Below, piece by piece: positions 27,259-38,374 of a DNA stretch of 64,000 nt. The notes beneath the pieces were generated by a model, which ran no database searches, was not told the DNA's origin, and saw only the letters and a list, made by a program, of their open reading frames with translations. The DNA comes from Mycolicibacterium sp. CBMA 234 (GTDB lineage: Bacteria > Actinomycetota > Actinomycetes > Mycobacteriales > Mycobacteriaceae). The position numbers were made by a program, and so were the translations under genes. Each line of letters starts with the position of its first letter. The first letter of the stretch is position 1. The stretch is from contig NZ_MPKW01000009.1 in assembly GCF_009729415.1 (NCBI RefSeq), positions 62,001-126,000 on the forward strand. Reading direction: 5' to 3'.

Positions 27259-27924
27259 CTACAGGTGGCTAAGACCCTTGTATGCGACCAGGATTCCGAT
27301 GACGATGAGGATGCCGGCCACCAAGACGGCGTGCTGGCGGTGCAGCCAGGCGCCGAGTCGGGCCATCGCCGGGTCCAGGCGCGCGCCGGCCGCGGCGTAG
27401 ACCAGCACCGGGATGGCGACCGAAATGCCTGCCACCACAGCGAAATACACCACCGAGGCCCATGCCGCAGCTCGGGGGAGCGCGTCGGTGCTGATGGCCA
27501 GGCCTGCCGCGATGCACATGAACAGCACTTTGGGATTCACCACCGCGAGCACCGCCGCGGTCACGAAACCGCGAGCCGGGGTGGTCGTGGTGAGCTTCCG
27601 CATCCACGCGGGTTCGTGCGCGTTGTGCTTGCGCGTGGCCCAGCGGTAGATGCCGAAGGCGATCAGCAGCGCGCCGACGACAACGCGGCCCCACGACGCG
27701 GCGGTCGACGGATGGCCGGCCTGCGGCATCAGCCCGGATAGTTGGACGAATATCCCGGTGAGGACAGCGATGGACAGCAGCCACCCGGCGAGGTACGCCA
27801 GTCCGGTGATGCGGGCGTGCGGTGATTGCAGCACGAGGACCGCGGGGATGATGGACAGCGGCGAGAGTGCGATCACCAAAGCGAGGGGAATCAGCTCGGT
27901 CAGGACCGATACCCAATCCGTCAT
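27259..27924 (-). CDS. GAP/Sap-family six-span membrane protein
   Basis: 221 residues with six hydrophobic spans and the family stretches LIPLALVIALSPLSIIPAVLVL and VNPKVLFMCIAAGLAIS. This LysE-like group includes mycobacterial GAP, which is needed to export glycopeptidolipids to the surface; other members are called Sap. The substrate cannot be read from sequence. The gene ends 26 bp upstream of the CYTH start and could be co-transcribed with it; it is divergent from clpB with 191 bp between the two starts. Confidence 0.8.
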   Translation of the reverse strand: MTDWVSVLTELIPLALVIALSPLSIIPAVLVLQSPHARITGLAYLAGWLLSIAVLTGIFVQLSGLMPQAGHPSTAASWGRVVVGALLIAFGIYRWATRKHNAHEPAWMRKLTTTTPARGFVTAAVLAVVNPKVLFMCIAAGLAISTDALPRAAAWASVVYFAVVAGISVAIPVLVYAAAGARLDPAMARLGAWLHRQHAVLVAGILIVIGILVAYKGLSHL

Positions 27925-28038
27925 GCCGACATTGTTACTTACGATGCCGTCGATCTTGTCGGTTGGGCACGGCAGAATTCTCGGTGTGGGTGAGGGTGTG
28001 GGTGATTCAGATCATAGGCGGGCCAGGAATTTCATAGA

Positions 28039-28059
28039 CTTGAGTGGAATAGACTCAAC
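28039..28059. promoter_or_regulatory. HspR operator (HAIR) upstream of clpB
   Basis: CTTGAGT-N7-ACTCAAC matches the HAIR consensus at 13 of 14 positions with the exact spacer. It lies 56 bp before the clpB GTG. With the dnaK site it defines a two-locus HspR regulon 19 kb apart in this window. Confidence 0.9.
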
Positions 28060-28115
28060 CTTGACGGCGCTGAACAGAGCGACAAGCATTTTTCTCTAGA
28101 CGAAAGGGAGGTGTC

Positions 28116-30662
<2,547 letters not shown>

Positions 30663-30677
30663 GCCGGAGCTATCGGG

Positions 30678-30711
30678 AAGCCCCGTCACACTTTTCGGTG
30701 TGGCGGGGCTT
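30678..30711 (+). terminator. intrinsic terminator after clpB
   Basis: A 14-bp stem (30678-30691 with 30698-30711, one G-U pair), loop TTTTCG, then a short TTTCT run. It begins 15 bp after the clpB stop and abuts the stop codon of the convergent DapB-like gene, so it probably insulates both. Confidence 0.8.
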
Positions 30712-30713
30712 TT

Positions 30714-31793
30714 CTAGATGTTGAAGCGGCCGGCGAATCCCCGCAGCGGCACGTCGGCGCTCGTCAGCAATCCGGGCGGCGCCTTGACCACCGAGGCGAT
30801 GACGTTGAGCGCGGGCAGTCCGGTCACCGTCATGCCGATCGCGGCGAAGGACTCCGGATTGGACAGGTCCACACCGGGTTTCGGGTAGATCATGTGCTTG
30901 TTATAAACGCAGGGGTCGCCCTTGATCTGAGTGATGTAGCAGCCCTTGATGTTCCAATGCGGCTCGGTGTGCGGCGTCATCTGCCATTCCAGATGGGTCT
31001 CGACGCGCGGGACGCCGTCGACCATGCCCTGGTACTTGATGTAGTTGCCGCCTAGCGATCCCTTGGGCAGCGTGTACCAGCCCAGGTCGACATCCTTTGT
31101 GCAGGCGCCGAGCTCCGCACTGAATTTCACTTCGTCGAGCTCGAGGCCGAAGCAGTCGGCCATCATCAGCACACTGTCGGCGAACACTCGTGTGTATTTC
31201 TCCAGCTTCGCCGGGATCGACGGATCATCAACGGGCAGGCCGTATCCCACCTCGATCCAGGTGTCCCTGCTGTGATGGCATGACACGTCAACGGATTCGA
31301 TGGTGGTGACATTCTCGATCTCGGCGACGTCGGCCGAACACACCACGCCCAGGATCTGGTTGACGCCCGGGTTCATGCCGGTGCCGTAGAACGTCGACCC
31401 GCCTTTGGCGCACGCCTCGGCGAGCAGTTGCGACACCGGCTTGCCGGAGGGATGCGGGTGGTTGGTGTCGCGGTGCCAGCCGGTGATCCAGTCCGCCGTG
31501 GTGACGATATTGATCCCGGCCTCAAGGACTTTCACGTACAGGTCCTCGTCAGGGAAGACGCCGTGGAACGTGAGCACATCGGGCTTGGCGGCGATGATGT
31601 CGTTGATGGAGCCGGTCGCCTTCACTCCGATGGGCCCGATCCCGGCGATCTCACCGGCGTCACGGCCCACCTTTTCCGGTGTGTAGCAATGCAATCCGAC
31701 CAATTCGAGATCGGGGCGCTTGCCGATGCGCTTGATCATCTCGGTGCCGACGTTGCCGGTCGCCACTTGGAAGACGCGAATCTTGGATGACAT
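30714..31793 (-). CDS. DapB-like NAD(P)-dependent dehydrogenase
   Basis: 359 residues, ATG 31793. A Rossmann start VFQVATGNVGTEMIKRI and DVLTFHGVF, VVTTADWITGWH and GTGMNPGVNQILG place it with dihydrodipicolinate-reductase-like and diaminopentanoate-dehydrogenase-like proteins common in mycobacteria. It is too long and too different in the C-terminus to be DapB itself. It starts 6 bp after the stop of the Rieske oxygenase gene and both lie divergent from a TetR regulator, so it should act on the product of that oxygenase or on a related amine/keto acid. The substrate is unknown. Confidence 0.75.
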   Translation of the reverse strand: MSSKIRVFQVATGNVGTEMIKRIGKRPDLELVGLHCYTPEKVGRDAGEIAGIGPIGVKATGSINDIIAAKPDVLTFHGVFPDEDLYVKVLEAGINIVTTADWITGWHRDTNHPHPSGKPVSQLLAEACAKGGSTFYGTGMNPGVNQILGVVCSADVAEIENVTTIESVDVSCHHSRDTWIEVGYGLPVDDPSIPAKLEKYTRVFADSVLMMADCFGLELDEVKFSAELGACTKDVDLGWYTLPKGSLGGNYIKYQGMVDGVPRVETHLEWQMTPHTEPHWNIKGCYITQIKGDPCVYNKHMIYPKPGVDLSNPESFAAIGMTVTGLPALNVIASVVKAPPGLLTSADVPLRGFAGRFNI

Positions 31794-31799
31794 CGCGGC

Positions 31800-32786
31800 T
31801 CAACCTTCCTGGTCGGGATAGAACTGCTTGGCCCACGTGCGGATTGCGGTGAAGCCTTCGTACTCGGCGGTGGCCAGCGCCGGCGGATCGGAGTAGCGCT
31901 GGTGCGACCAGATATGGATGTCCTGCGTGAACTGCCGGATGACCTCGTCGCCGAAGGCGGTGGCGCGCTCGGCGGCGCGGGGACTGTCCTTACCGGGGGT
32001 TCGGCCGATGTAGACCATGAATCGCACGTCGGAGGTGGACTCGTCGACGGGGGTGACGGCCGAGATCGTGCGGTTGTCGATCATGCCCCAGCTTTTGGTG
32101 ACAGCGATGCCGAGACCACCGTTGATTGCTTCCACTCCGCTGCGCACATCGTCGATGGACTGCTGGTCGCTGCCCTCGAAGGTGATGGTGAAGTCGACAT
32201 AGGAGATGGGCGCGGCGAAGTCGTGGCGGGTGAACACCGGCACGATCGGGGTCTGGTGCACGAACTTGAAGTGGGCGAAGTCGACACCGTTCTCCAACAC
32301 GTACTGCGGATGCAACTCCAGCGATTCACGGAGCAGCCGCTGCTGGGGGTAGTAGTCGGCGGCGCTGCTGCCGTCGTTGAAGGACGCGAACACGTCGGGC
32401 GCCTCGAAGAACGGTTCGCGCCCCTCGACGTCGTGCCAGATATAGATGGCCTCGTTGCGCTCGGTGACCGGGTAGGTGCGGATCCGGCGGCCGCGGTTGG
32501 GCCGGTCCTGATACGGGATGCAGACGTTATGGCCCGCGGAATTCCACTGCCAGCCGTGGAACGGGCACTGAATGGTCTCGCCGACGACGTGGCCGCCGAA
32601 TCCGAGATGGGCGCCGAGGTGCTCGCAGTAGGCGTTCATCACGGTGACCTCGCCGGATTCTGATCGCCAGGCGACCATCTCCTCGCCGAAGTACTTCATG
32701 GCATGCACCGCGCCCACGGCGACTTGGTCCGACCAGGCGACCTGGAACCATCCCGTCGGCTTCATCGGCAATTGGGGCTTCGCCAC
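31800..32786 (-). CDS. Rieske [2Fe-2S] non-haem iron oxygenase, alpha subunit
   Basis: 328 residues from GTG 32786; ATG 32765 is an alternative start that would leave 321. The Rieske cluster ligands are C54-x-H56 and C74-x-x-H77 (YCEHLGAHLGF, CPFHGW). The mononuclear iron site is seen in NGVDFAHFKFVH, with the bridging Asp and two His. This is the core of KshA/VanA-like oxygenases that hydroxylate or demethylate aromatic or steroid-like substrates; it needs a separate reductase, not present here. Operon with the DapB-like dehydrogenase; the divergent TetR gene at 32857 is the likely regulator. Confidence 0.88.
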   Translation of the reverse strand: MAKPQLPMKPTGWFQVAWSDQVAVGAVHAMKYFGEEMVAWRSESGEVTVMNAYCEHLGAHLGFGGHVVGETIQCPFHGWQWNSAGHNVCIPYQDRPNRGRRIRTYPVTERNEAIYIWHDVEGREPFFEAPDVFASFNDGSSAADYYPQQRLLRESLELHPQYVLENGVDFAHFKFVHQTPIVPVFTRHDFAAPISYVDFTITFEGSDQQSIDDVRSGVEAINGGLGIAVTKSWGMIDNRTISAVTPVDESTSDVRFMVYIGRTPGKDSPRAAERATAFGDEVIRQFTQDIHIWSHQRYSDPPALATAEYEGFTAIRTWAKQFYPDQEG

Positions 32787-32802
32787 GATCCGAATCGTAG
32801 GA

Positions 32803-32839
32803 GGTTCTGTGAAACTTTGGAAGAGGGTTCTGTGAAACT
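32803..32839. promoter_or_regulatory. direct repeat in the Rieske/TetR divergent promoter, candidate operator
   Basis: GGTTCTGTGAAACT occurs twice, at 32803-32816 and 32826-32839, with a period of 23 bp, close to two helical turns. The repeat fills most of the 70-bp gap between the divergent genes and is a good candidate binding site for the TetR protein at 32857. Confidence 0.6.
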
Positions 32840-32856
32840 CCGGTAATCTCGGAAAG

Positions 32857-33471
32857 ATGACCGACGTCGACGTCGCCGCCCGACGGACGAACAAGCGCGG
32901 CGACGCCACCCGGGAAAGCATGCTGGAGGCCGCCCGCAAGGCGTTGGCCACCGGAGATCCCGGCGCGGTGTCGGCCAACCGGATCGCCAAGGAGATCGGT
33001 GTCACCTGGGGTGCGGTCAAGTACCAGTTCGGCGATATCGACGGATTCTGGGCCGCGGTCCTGCACCGCACCGCCGAGCGCCGCGCGGGCATGCTGAGCC
33101 ACCGGGACAGCGCTGCCACGCTGGGACAACGCGTCGCCGCCATCATCGACCTGCTCTATGACGGGCTGACCATCGGCGACTCGCGCGCGATCGAGAATCT
33201 GCGCGCTGCGCTGCCGCGGGACCACGCCGAGCTGGAACGGCTCTATCCGAAGACCGCCGCCGAACTGTCGTCGTGGGGGCAGAGCTGGCTCCAGACCTGC
33301 CAGCAGGCCTTCGCCGACCTCGATGTCGACCCCGAGCGGGTGCGTGAGGTGGCCTCGTTCATCCCCGGCGCGATGCGCGGTATCGCCTCCGAGCGTCAAC
33401 TTGGTACGTACACCGACCTGGATGCGGCTCGGCGGGGACTCACGAACGCGATCGTCGCGTACCTGAAATAG
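32857..33471 (+). CDS. TetR-family transcriptional regulator
   Basis: 204 residues. The N-terminal helix-turn-helix is TRESMLEAARKAL...VSANRIAKEIGVTWGAVKYQFGD (residues ~19-60), followed by an all-helical ligand domain. It is divergent from the Rieske oxygenase/DapB-like pair and probably represses it through the direct repeat at 32803-32839. ATG 32857 is preceded by GGAAAG. The ligand is unknown. Confidence 0.88.
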   Translation: MTDVDVAARRTNKRGDATRESMLEAARKALATGDPGAVSANRIAKEIGVTWGAVKYQFGDIDGFWAAVLHRTAERRAGMLSHRDSAATLGQRVAAIIDLLYDGLTIGDSRAIENLRAALPRDHAELERLYPKTAAELSSWGQSWLQTCQQAFADLDVDPERVREVASFIPGAMRGIASERQLGTYTDLDAARRGLTNAIVAYLK

Positions 33472-33537
33472 CATGTGACCAGCTTGTGACCAAACCGAGT
33501 TCGGGCATTTTGGGTACCAACCAGTAGGCTTGGCCCG

Positions 33538-34350
33538 ATGGTCCCGCTTTGGTTCACACTTTCTGCACTCTGCTTCGTGGGTGCGGCAGTGCTGCTGTAC
33601 GTCGACATTGACCGTCGACGTGGCCTTGGCCGGCGCCGCAAGTCATGGGCTAAATCGCACGGGTTCGACTACGAACACGACACTCCCGACCTGGTCAAGC
33701 GGTGGAGCCGCGGCATCATGTCGACCGTCGGTGAGAACGTGCACGCCCGCAATGTGGTGCTGGGCCAGATTCGCGGTGAAGCCGTCTTCATCTTCGACCT
33801 CGACGACGTCGCGACCGTCATCGCGCTGCACCGCAAGGTCGGCACCAACGTCGCCGTCGACGTCCGGCTGAAGGACATTCCGGAGCCGCGGGAAAACGAC
33901 ATCTGGCTGTTGGGCGCCATTGGCCCGCGCATGGTCTATTCGACCAACCTCGACGCGGCCCGGCGTGCCTGCGACCGTCGCATGGTGACTTTCTCGCACA
34001 CCGCCCCGGATTGTGCCGAAGTCATGTGGAACGAGGAGAACTGGACCCTGGTGTCCATGCCGATCACCAGCACCCGCGCTCAGTGGGATGAGGGTCTGCG
34101 CACCGTCCGTCAATTCAACGACCTGCTCCGCGTGCTGCCGCCGGTGCCGTCCGGCCAGAACAGCGTCGCCGGTCAGGCCGTGGCCCGTCGCAGCGGTTCG
34201 CCGAGCCGTCCGCTCAACGCCGGCCCCATGCGCCAGAACGAGTTGCCCGCCGGCCGTAGCAACCAGGCCCCGGGGCGCGCCGACGTCGGCCGGTACACGC
34301 AGTTCGCGCCGGCCCGTAACGGCCGTCCCGCGCCCAATTATCAGCGCTGA
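33538..34350 (+). CDS. ttfA: TtfA-type trehalose monomycolate transport factor
   Basis: 270 residues. One N-terminal membrane span (~3-23, LWFTLSALCFVGAAVLLYVD) followed by a basic stretch RRRGLGRRRKSW and a cytoplasmic domain with HARNVVLGQIRGEAVFIFDLDD; the last ~80 residues are low-complexity, Arg/Pro/Asn-rich. Length, topology and location near clpB match Rv0383c / MSMEG_0736, named TtfA, an essential partner of the mycolate transporter MmpL3. The match is from memory of the family and gene order, so the symbol is probable rather than proven. A lipoprotein and a SpoU methyltransferase gene follow in the same direction. In M. tuberculosis pyrE lies next in this block; it is absent here. 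Confidence 0.75.
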   Translation: MVPLWFTLSALCFVGAAVLLYVDIDRRRGLGRRRKSWAKSHGFDYEHDTPDLVKRWSRGIMSTVGENVHARNVVLGQIRGEAVFIFDLDDVATVIALHRKVGTNVAVDVRLKDIPEPRENDIWLLGAIGPRMVYSTNLDAARRACDRRMVTFSHTAPDCAEVMWNEENWTLVSMPITSTRAQWDEGLRTVRQFNDLLRVLPPVPSGQNSVAGQAVARRSGSPSRPLNAGPMRQNELPAGRSNQAPGRADVGRYTQFAPARNGRPAPNYQR

Positions 34351-34374
34351 CACCGTGCGGCTAACCTAGGCCGC

Positions 34375-35286
34375 ATGTCTGTTCGCACGTTGGCCGCACG
34401 GCTGCTGACAGTCCTGCTGGCCGGCGTGCTGGTCGCGTGTTCCAGTGGTGGTGACGCCAACACAAGCATTTATGGCGCGCCAAGCGCGAAGATCGGTGAA
34501 TCGCAGTCGCTGCTGGGCTGGAACGTGTCGGTATCCAATCTGCGTTTCGAATCCGACCAGGTGCTGGTCGATGTCGACATGGCGGCCGCGAAAGCTGGTG
34601 GCGAGCACGCCAAGCCGGAGGCGATGCGGTTCGGGCTGTATGGCGCGGTGGCGCACCCCATCGAATCGAACGTGATCGGTGGCTGCGATGGCGTGCCGAA
34701 CCTGAAGATCAACCCGGCCGTCGTCCAGAACCCGGACAAGATAACGGGCACAGTCTGTCTGGGGCCGATGCGTGATCAGGCGCAGGTGCGCGGCATCTAC
34801 CTGTATTCGCCTGCCGACCGGATCAAGGACACCACCGTGGCCTACGGTGCGGCCTACCCGGTGGGGCTCACGCCGACCAACGAAGCTGACACCGGCCTGT
34901 CCCTCAAAGCCACCAGCGTCGACGGATTCCGGGCCGACGGTGGGCAGTTGATCCCTGCGGCACTGGGCGACCCGGCGGCCTTCACCGGCAAGGGCTACAT
35001 GCTGCTGGGCCTCGAAATCACCGGCGCGGCAAGCAGATACAAGGCAGATTCGGCCAAGCGGGGCGGGCCGTTGATGATCGCCGTGTCGCCGACCATGCCG
35101 CCGCCGGGACTGTCGCATGCATGCGACGTCTACGGTTCGACATTGCTGATGCTGCCGGACGCGTCGCTCGGCGCGATTTCGACCCGCGCCTCCCTGTGTA
35201 CCCAGGGTGACATCAACCAAGCCCTCCTGTACGCCACCGTCACGGTGGTGGGAACCCATGCGGCGGTGTGGGTTTCGCGTGCCTGA
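34375..35286 (+). CDS. lipoprotein of unknown function
   Basis: 303 residues. A basic start and hydrophobic segment end in the lipobox LVAC (Cys22), followed by SSGGD; the mature part is beta-rich with two Cys pairs (GGCDGVP, GTVCLGP, HACDVYG, RASLCTQ). It is exported and acylated at the outer face of the membrane. It lies 24 bp after ttfA and overlaps the methyltransferase by 8 bp. The position corresponds to Rv0381c in the M. tuberculosis block. Function unknown; linkage to ttfA might hint at envelope lipid work, but this is weak. Confidence 0.8.
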   Translation: MSVRTLAARLLTVLLAGVLVACSSGGDANTSIYGAPSAKIGESQSLLGWNVSVSNLRFESDQVLVDVDMAAAKAGGEHAKPEAMRFGLYGAVAHPIESNVIGGCDGVPNLKINPAVVQNPDKITGTVCLGPMRDQAQVRGIYLYSPADRIKDTTVAYGAAYPVGLTPTNEADTGLSLKATSVDGFRADGGQLIPAALGDPAAFTGKGYMLLGLEITGAASRYKADSAKRGGPLMIAVSPTMPPPGLSHACDVYGSTLLMLPDASLGAISTRASLCTQGDINQALLYATVTVVGTHAAVWVSRA

Positions 35287-35944
35287 TCAGGCGCTCGAGC
35301 ACGCTGACGTGCCAGGCCCCACCGAGTGGGGCGCCGGGCCCGGGGTCGGACCCTGGCTGGGCGAGCTGCCCGACGATCCGCGCTATGACCCAGAGTTGTT
35401 GCGCGAGGGCGACACTCGCAACGTCGTCGACGCCTACCGATACTGGACGCGCGAGGCGATCATCGCCGACATCGACAACCGTCGGCACCCGCTGCACATC
35501 GCGATCGAGAACTTCGGCAACGATGCGAACATCGGCGCGGTGGTGCGTACCGCGAACGCGTTTGCCGTGGACACGGTGCACATCGTCGGTCGTCGGCGGT
35601 GGAATCGCCGGGGCGCCATGGTGACTGACCGCTACCAGCGGCTCATGCACCACGCGACGACCGCCGAACTGCTCGCCTTCGCCGACGACGCCGGGCTGAC
35701 CCCGGTGGCCGTCGACAACGTGCCCGGCTCGGTGCGGTTGGAAGAGACGGTGCTGCCGCGCGAATGCCTGCTGATCTTCGGGCAGGAGGGGCCCGGCATC
35801 ACCGACGACGCCAAGACCGGATCGATGATGACGGTGTCCATCGCACAGTTCGGCTCGACGCGGAGCATCAATGCCGGGGTAGCTGCCGGGATCGTCATGC
35901 ACACCTGGATCACGCAACATGCCGCACTGGATAGGGCCTGGTAG
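35279..35944 (+). CDS. SpoU/TrmH-family RNA 2'-O-methyltransferase
   Basis: 221 residues from GTG 35279, the first start in frame close to the lipoprotein stop; an in-frame GTG further upstream would overlap that gene more. SPOUT motifs: 1, IENFGNDANIGAVVRTANAF; 2, LLIFGQEGPGI; 3, FGSTRSINAGVAAGIVM. These make the trefoil knot that binds S-adenosylmethionine. It methylates ribose in tRNA or rRNA; the exact site is not predictable. It matches Rv0380c by family and context. Confidence 0.88.
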   Translation: MPDQALEHADVPGPTEWGAGPGVGPWLGELPDDPRYDPELLREGDTRNVVDAYRYWTREAIIADIDNRRHPLHIAIENFGNDANIGAVVRTANAFAVDTVHIVGRRRWNRRGAMVTDRYQRLMHHATTAELLAFADDAGLTPVAVDNVPGSVRLEETVLPRECLLIFGQEGPGITDDAKTGSMMTVSIAQFGSTRSINAGVAAGIVMHTWITQHAALDRAW

Positions 35945-35959
35945 GGCAGGATAGTCCGC

Positions 35960-37162
35960 ATGGATCAGCTTTGGGCTAACCGTGCGGCCAGCGCTGAAAC
36001 GGCCGTGTTCAATCGGCACCTCCGGCGGCTCTGGGGACTCCCCGGCACGCAGCTGGGCGTGGTGGCCTGGCCGTCGACGCGCGGCGATCGGCTGTTCAAG
36101 AGCTGGGACTACTGGTGGCAGGCTCACCTGCTGGACTGCCTGGTCGACGCGCAGCTGCGCGACCCGCAGGAATACCGCCTGGAGCGCATCACACGTCAGA
36201 TCCGTGGACATCGGTTGCGCAACAACGGGTCCTGGACCAACAGCTACTACGACGACATGGCCTGGATGGCACTTGCACTGGAACGGTCCGGCCGGTTGGT
36301 GGGAGTGGCACGACCCAATGCGCTCAAAACGTTTGCCGACCAATTCCTCGGGGCCTGGGTGCCTGAGGACGGTGGCGGTATTCCGTGGCGCAAACAGGAC
36401 CAGTTCTTCAACGCGCCGGCGAACGGGCCGGCCGGCATCTTCCTGGCCCGTCACGACCGGCTGCGGCGCGCGCAACAGATGGCCGACTGGCTCGACGACA
36501 CGCTGATCGACCCCGATACGCATCTGGTGTTCGACGGCATCAAGGCCGGCTCCATGGTACGTGCCGAGTACACCTACTGCCAGGGCGTCGTGCTGGGCCT
36601 CGAGGTGGAATTGGCTGTGCGGACCGGGGATTCGCGCCATGCTCCGCGGGTGCACCGGCTGGTGGCCGCGGTCAACGAGCACATGGCGGACGACGGGGTG
36701 ATCAAGGGTGCCGGCGGCGGCGACGGCGGCTTGTTCGGTGCCATCCTTGCCCGCTACCTGACGTTGGTGGCCACCGACTTGCCCGGGGACTCCGCGGACG
36801 ACGAAGCCGCCCGGGCGACAGCCCGCACGCTGGTGCTCACGTCCGCGCAGTCGGCGTGGGACCACCGGCAGTCGGTCAACGGCGTTCCGCTGTTCGGCGC
36901 GTTCTGGGATCGAGCCGCGGAGCTGCCGAAGGACACCACCGAGACGGCGAAGTCCGTCGACGGTGCGGTGAATTCGTCCGAGATTCCCGAACGCGATCTC
37001 TCGGTTCAGGTGGCCGGCTGGATGTTGATGGAAGCGGCGTACATGCTGACTGCCGAAGAAGCAGGCGTCGATGGCGCAGACGCGGGCGAAGGGGACACCG
37101 ACGAAGCGGACGCGCACGGAGCGGACACCGACGGAACGGACACCGAGCCCGAGGACTCCTGA
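35960..37162 (+). CDS. GH76-family glycoside hydrolase-like protein (alpha-1,6-mannanase type), cytoplasmic
   Basis: 400 residues, ATG 35960. An alpha6/alpha6 barrel of the GH76 type is suggested by WDYWWQAHLLDC, SYYDDMAWMALALER with the paired Asp98-Asp99, and the later TYCQGVVLGLEVEL and GGGDGGLFGAILARY. No signal peptide, so it would act in the cytoplasm, odd for an enzyme of an outside polymer. The C-terminus is a ~35-residue acidic tail with Gly-Ala-Asp-Thr-Asp repeats. Related proteins occur across mycobacteria (I recall Rv0365c). Whether it hydrolyses mannan, turns over lipomannan precursors or only binds is open. Confidence 0.72.
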   Translation: MDQLWANRAASAETAVFNRHLRRLWGLPGTQLGVVAWPSTRGDRLFKSWDYWWQAHLLDCLVDAQLRDPQEYRLERITRQIRGHRLRNNGSWTNSYYDDMAWMALALERSGRLVGVARPNALKTFADQFLGAWVPEDGGGIPWRKQDQFFNAPANGPAGIFLARHDRLRRAQQMADWLDDTLIDPDTHLVFDGIKAGSMVRAEYTYCQGVVLGLEVELAVRTGDSRHAPRVHRLVAAVNEHMADDGVIKGAGGGDGGLFGAILARYLTLVATDLPGDSADDEAARATARTLVLTSAQSAWDHRQSVNGVPLFGAFWDRAAELPKDTTETAKSVDGAVNSSEIPERDLSVQVAGWMLMEAAYMLTAEEAGVDGADAGEGDTDEADAHGADTDGTDTEPEDS

Positions 37163-37165
37163 GCG

Positions 37166-37483
37166 CTACTGCTTGGGCGCCAACTCGCGGCAGTAGGCGT
37201 AGATGGCCAGCCCGCCGAACTTGACGGTGTCGTCGTTGCTCAGGGTCGTGTTCTTTTTCAGGTAGGTCAGCGCCGAGTTGACGCCACCGCCACGCATGGC
37301 GCTGCAGGTGCCATGGGCGAGCGTGATGGCGTTGCTGTCGGTCAGCTTGATGCCCTTTTCATGCAAGACCTGGAGGAACATGGGGTCGACCTGGTCGTCG
37401 GCGTGGGCGGGGACTGCCAGCACGACGCTGGCCGCCGCGGACAAGAGCGCGGCGAACAGGGCTGCAGTGCGTGTGGACTTCAT
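37166..37483 (-). CDS. small secreted DUF732-type protein
   Basis: 105 residues from ATG 37483 with a GGGAGAT ribosome site. A signal peptide (1-27) cleaves after AHA; the mature ~78 residues hold two Cys (HGTCSAM and YAYCREL) likely in a disulfide, and the DUF732-like pattern FLQVLHEKGIKLTDSNAITLAHGTC. Such proteins are abundant in mycobacterial culture filtrates and have no known function. It is convergent with the GH76 gene, with 3 bp between stops. Confidence 0.82.
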   Translation of the reverse strand: MKSTRTAALFAALLSAAASVVLAVPAHADDQVDPMFLQVLHEKGIKLTDSNAITLAHGTCSAMRGGGVNSALTYLKKNTTLSNDDTVKFGGLAIYAYCRELAPKQ

Positions 37484-37876
37484 CCGGATCTCCCGTCTGC
37501 TGTTGGTTTGCTGACAGGCTACGCGCACTGGGGCGCTGGGGAAGCAATGTTGTATCGAAGGCTTGCCGGCATACCGGGCCGTGTCGATGGATCTCTGGCC
37601 CGACGGGCTGGATTGGGCGCAGTGGCCGCGCGAGATTGCCGATCTGACGACGAGGTACCTGACCGCCACGCGGTGGGCGGGCAGATCCAAGTGATCGGAT
37701 AGTTTGCGGTGTCGGAGCCGACCGCAGTTGTCGGCGATGTCGGGCATTGCCGGTGAGCTGATCTGTGGTGGTACTCAGGCGATTTCGTGACCCCGGGAAT
37801 GGAACTAAATGCTTAGACGTTCTACACTTGCGTCGGTTTTTTACTTATTTGATTATTTTTATTTCGGAGGTTGGCC
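37484..37876. other. intergenic region between two small secreted-protein genes
   Basis: 393 bp serving divergent promoters. A T-rich tract at about 37836-37865 lies just before the CGGAGG ribosome site of the gene at 37877. A 37-codon plus-strand frame near 37580-37693 has no ribosome site and no recognisable family. No RNA or repeat seen. Confidence 0.5.
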
Positions 37877-38164
37877 ATGGCCACGTTTAAGAAGATTGCG
37901 TCGACTACTGCACTCGCCGCAGGCCTCGGAGCTGCGGTTTTGGGTATCGGTTCAGGTATCGCCAGCGCCGCCCCGGCGCTCGACCCGGGCATGATCCCGC
38001 TGGATCACGGCTGGGGCGGCGGCGGTGGCGACTGGGATGACCACCACGGCTGGCGCGGCCGCGGTTGGGGCGGCGGCCCGGGTTGGAATGGCCCTGGCCC
38101 CGGCGTTTACATCACCCCGCCGTGCGTGAGTGGCCCGCTGGGCTACGTCACCGTCTGCGCGTAA
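37877..38164 (+). CDS. small secreted Gly/Trp-rich protein
   Basis: 95 residues from ATG 37877 with a CGGAGG ribosome site at 37865-37870. The signal peptide ends ASA-AP near residue 32. The mature chain is a low-complexity run rich in Gly, Trp, Asp and His (GWGGGGGDWDDHHGW, RGRGWGGGPGWNG), then a tail with two Cys (PPCVSGPLGYVTVC). The His/Asp cluster could bind metal, but this is speculation. Similar short glycine-rich exported proteins are common in mycobacteria and uncharacterised. Confidence 0.78.
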   Translation: MATFKKIASTTALAAGLGAAVLGIGSGIASAAPALDPGMIPLDHGWGGGGGDWDDHHGWRGRGWGGGPGWNGPGPGVYITPPCVSGPLGYVTVCA

Positions 38165-38374
38165 TCGCGGCGGCTTCTTAGTCTGAGGGTCCGGTCCCGG
38201 GTGGTGTAGCTGCCCGGGTGCCGGCCTTTGGTTCGCGCTCCTGGCTGACTGGTGCCGAGTCGCTGAACATCGGAACCGTCTGAGCTGTCGACGATTCAAT
38301 CTCCTCGCACGCGGGTAACTGCACGGTGACCCGGCTTGCGAATCAGGCATTAGTGGCTGAGAAGGAGGGGAGCA

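Noticed and set aside
31800..33146. Longer Rieske protein (448 residues) starting at 33146
   Set aside because: The extra N-terminus overlaps the divergent TetR gene and its operator; the Rieske domain starts right after 32786.
37580..37693. 37-codon plus-strand frame in the intergenic region
   Set aside because: No ribosome site, no conserved pattern and ordinary composition; likely chance or a decayed fragment.
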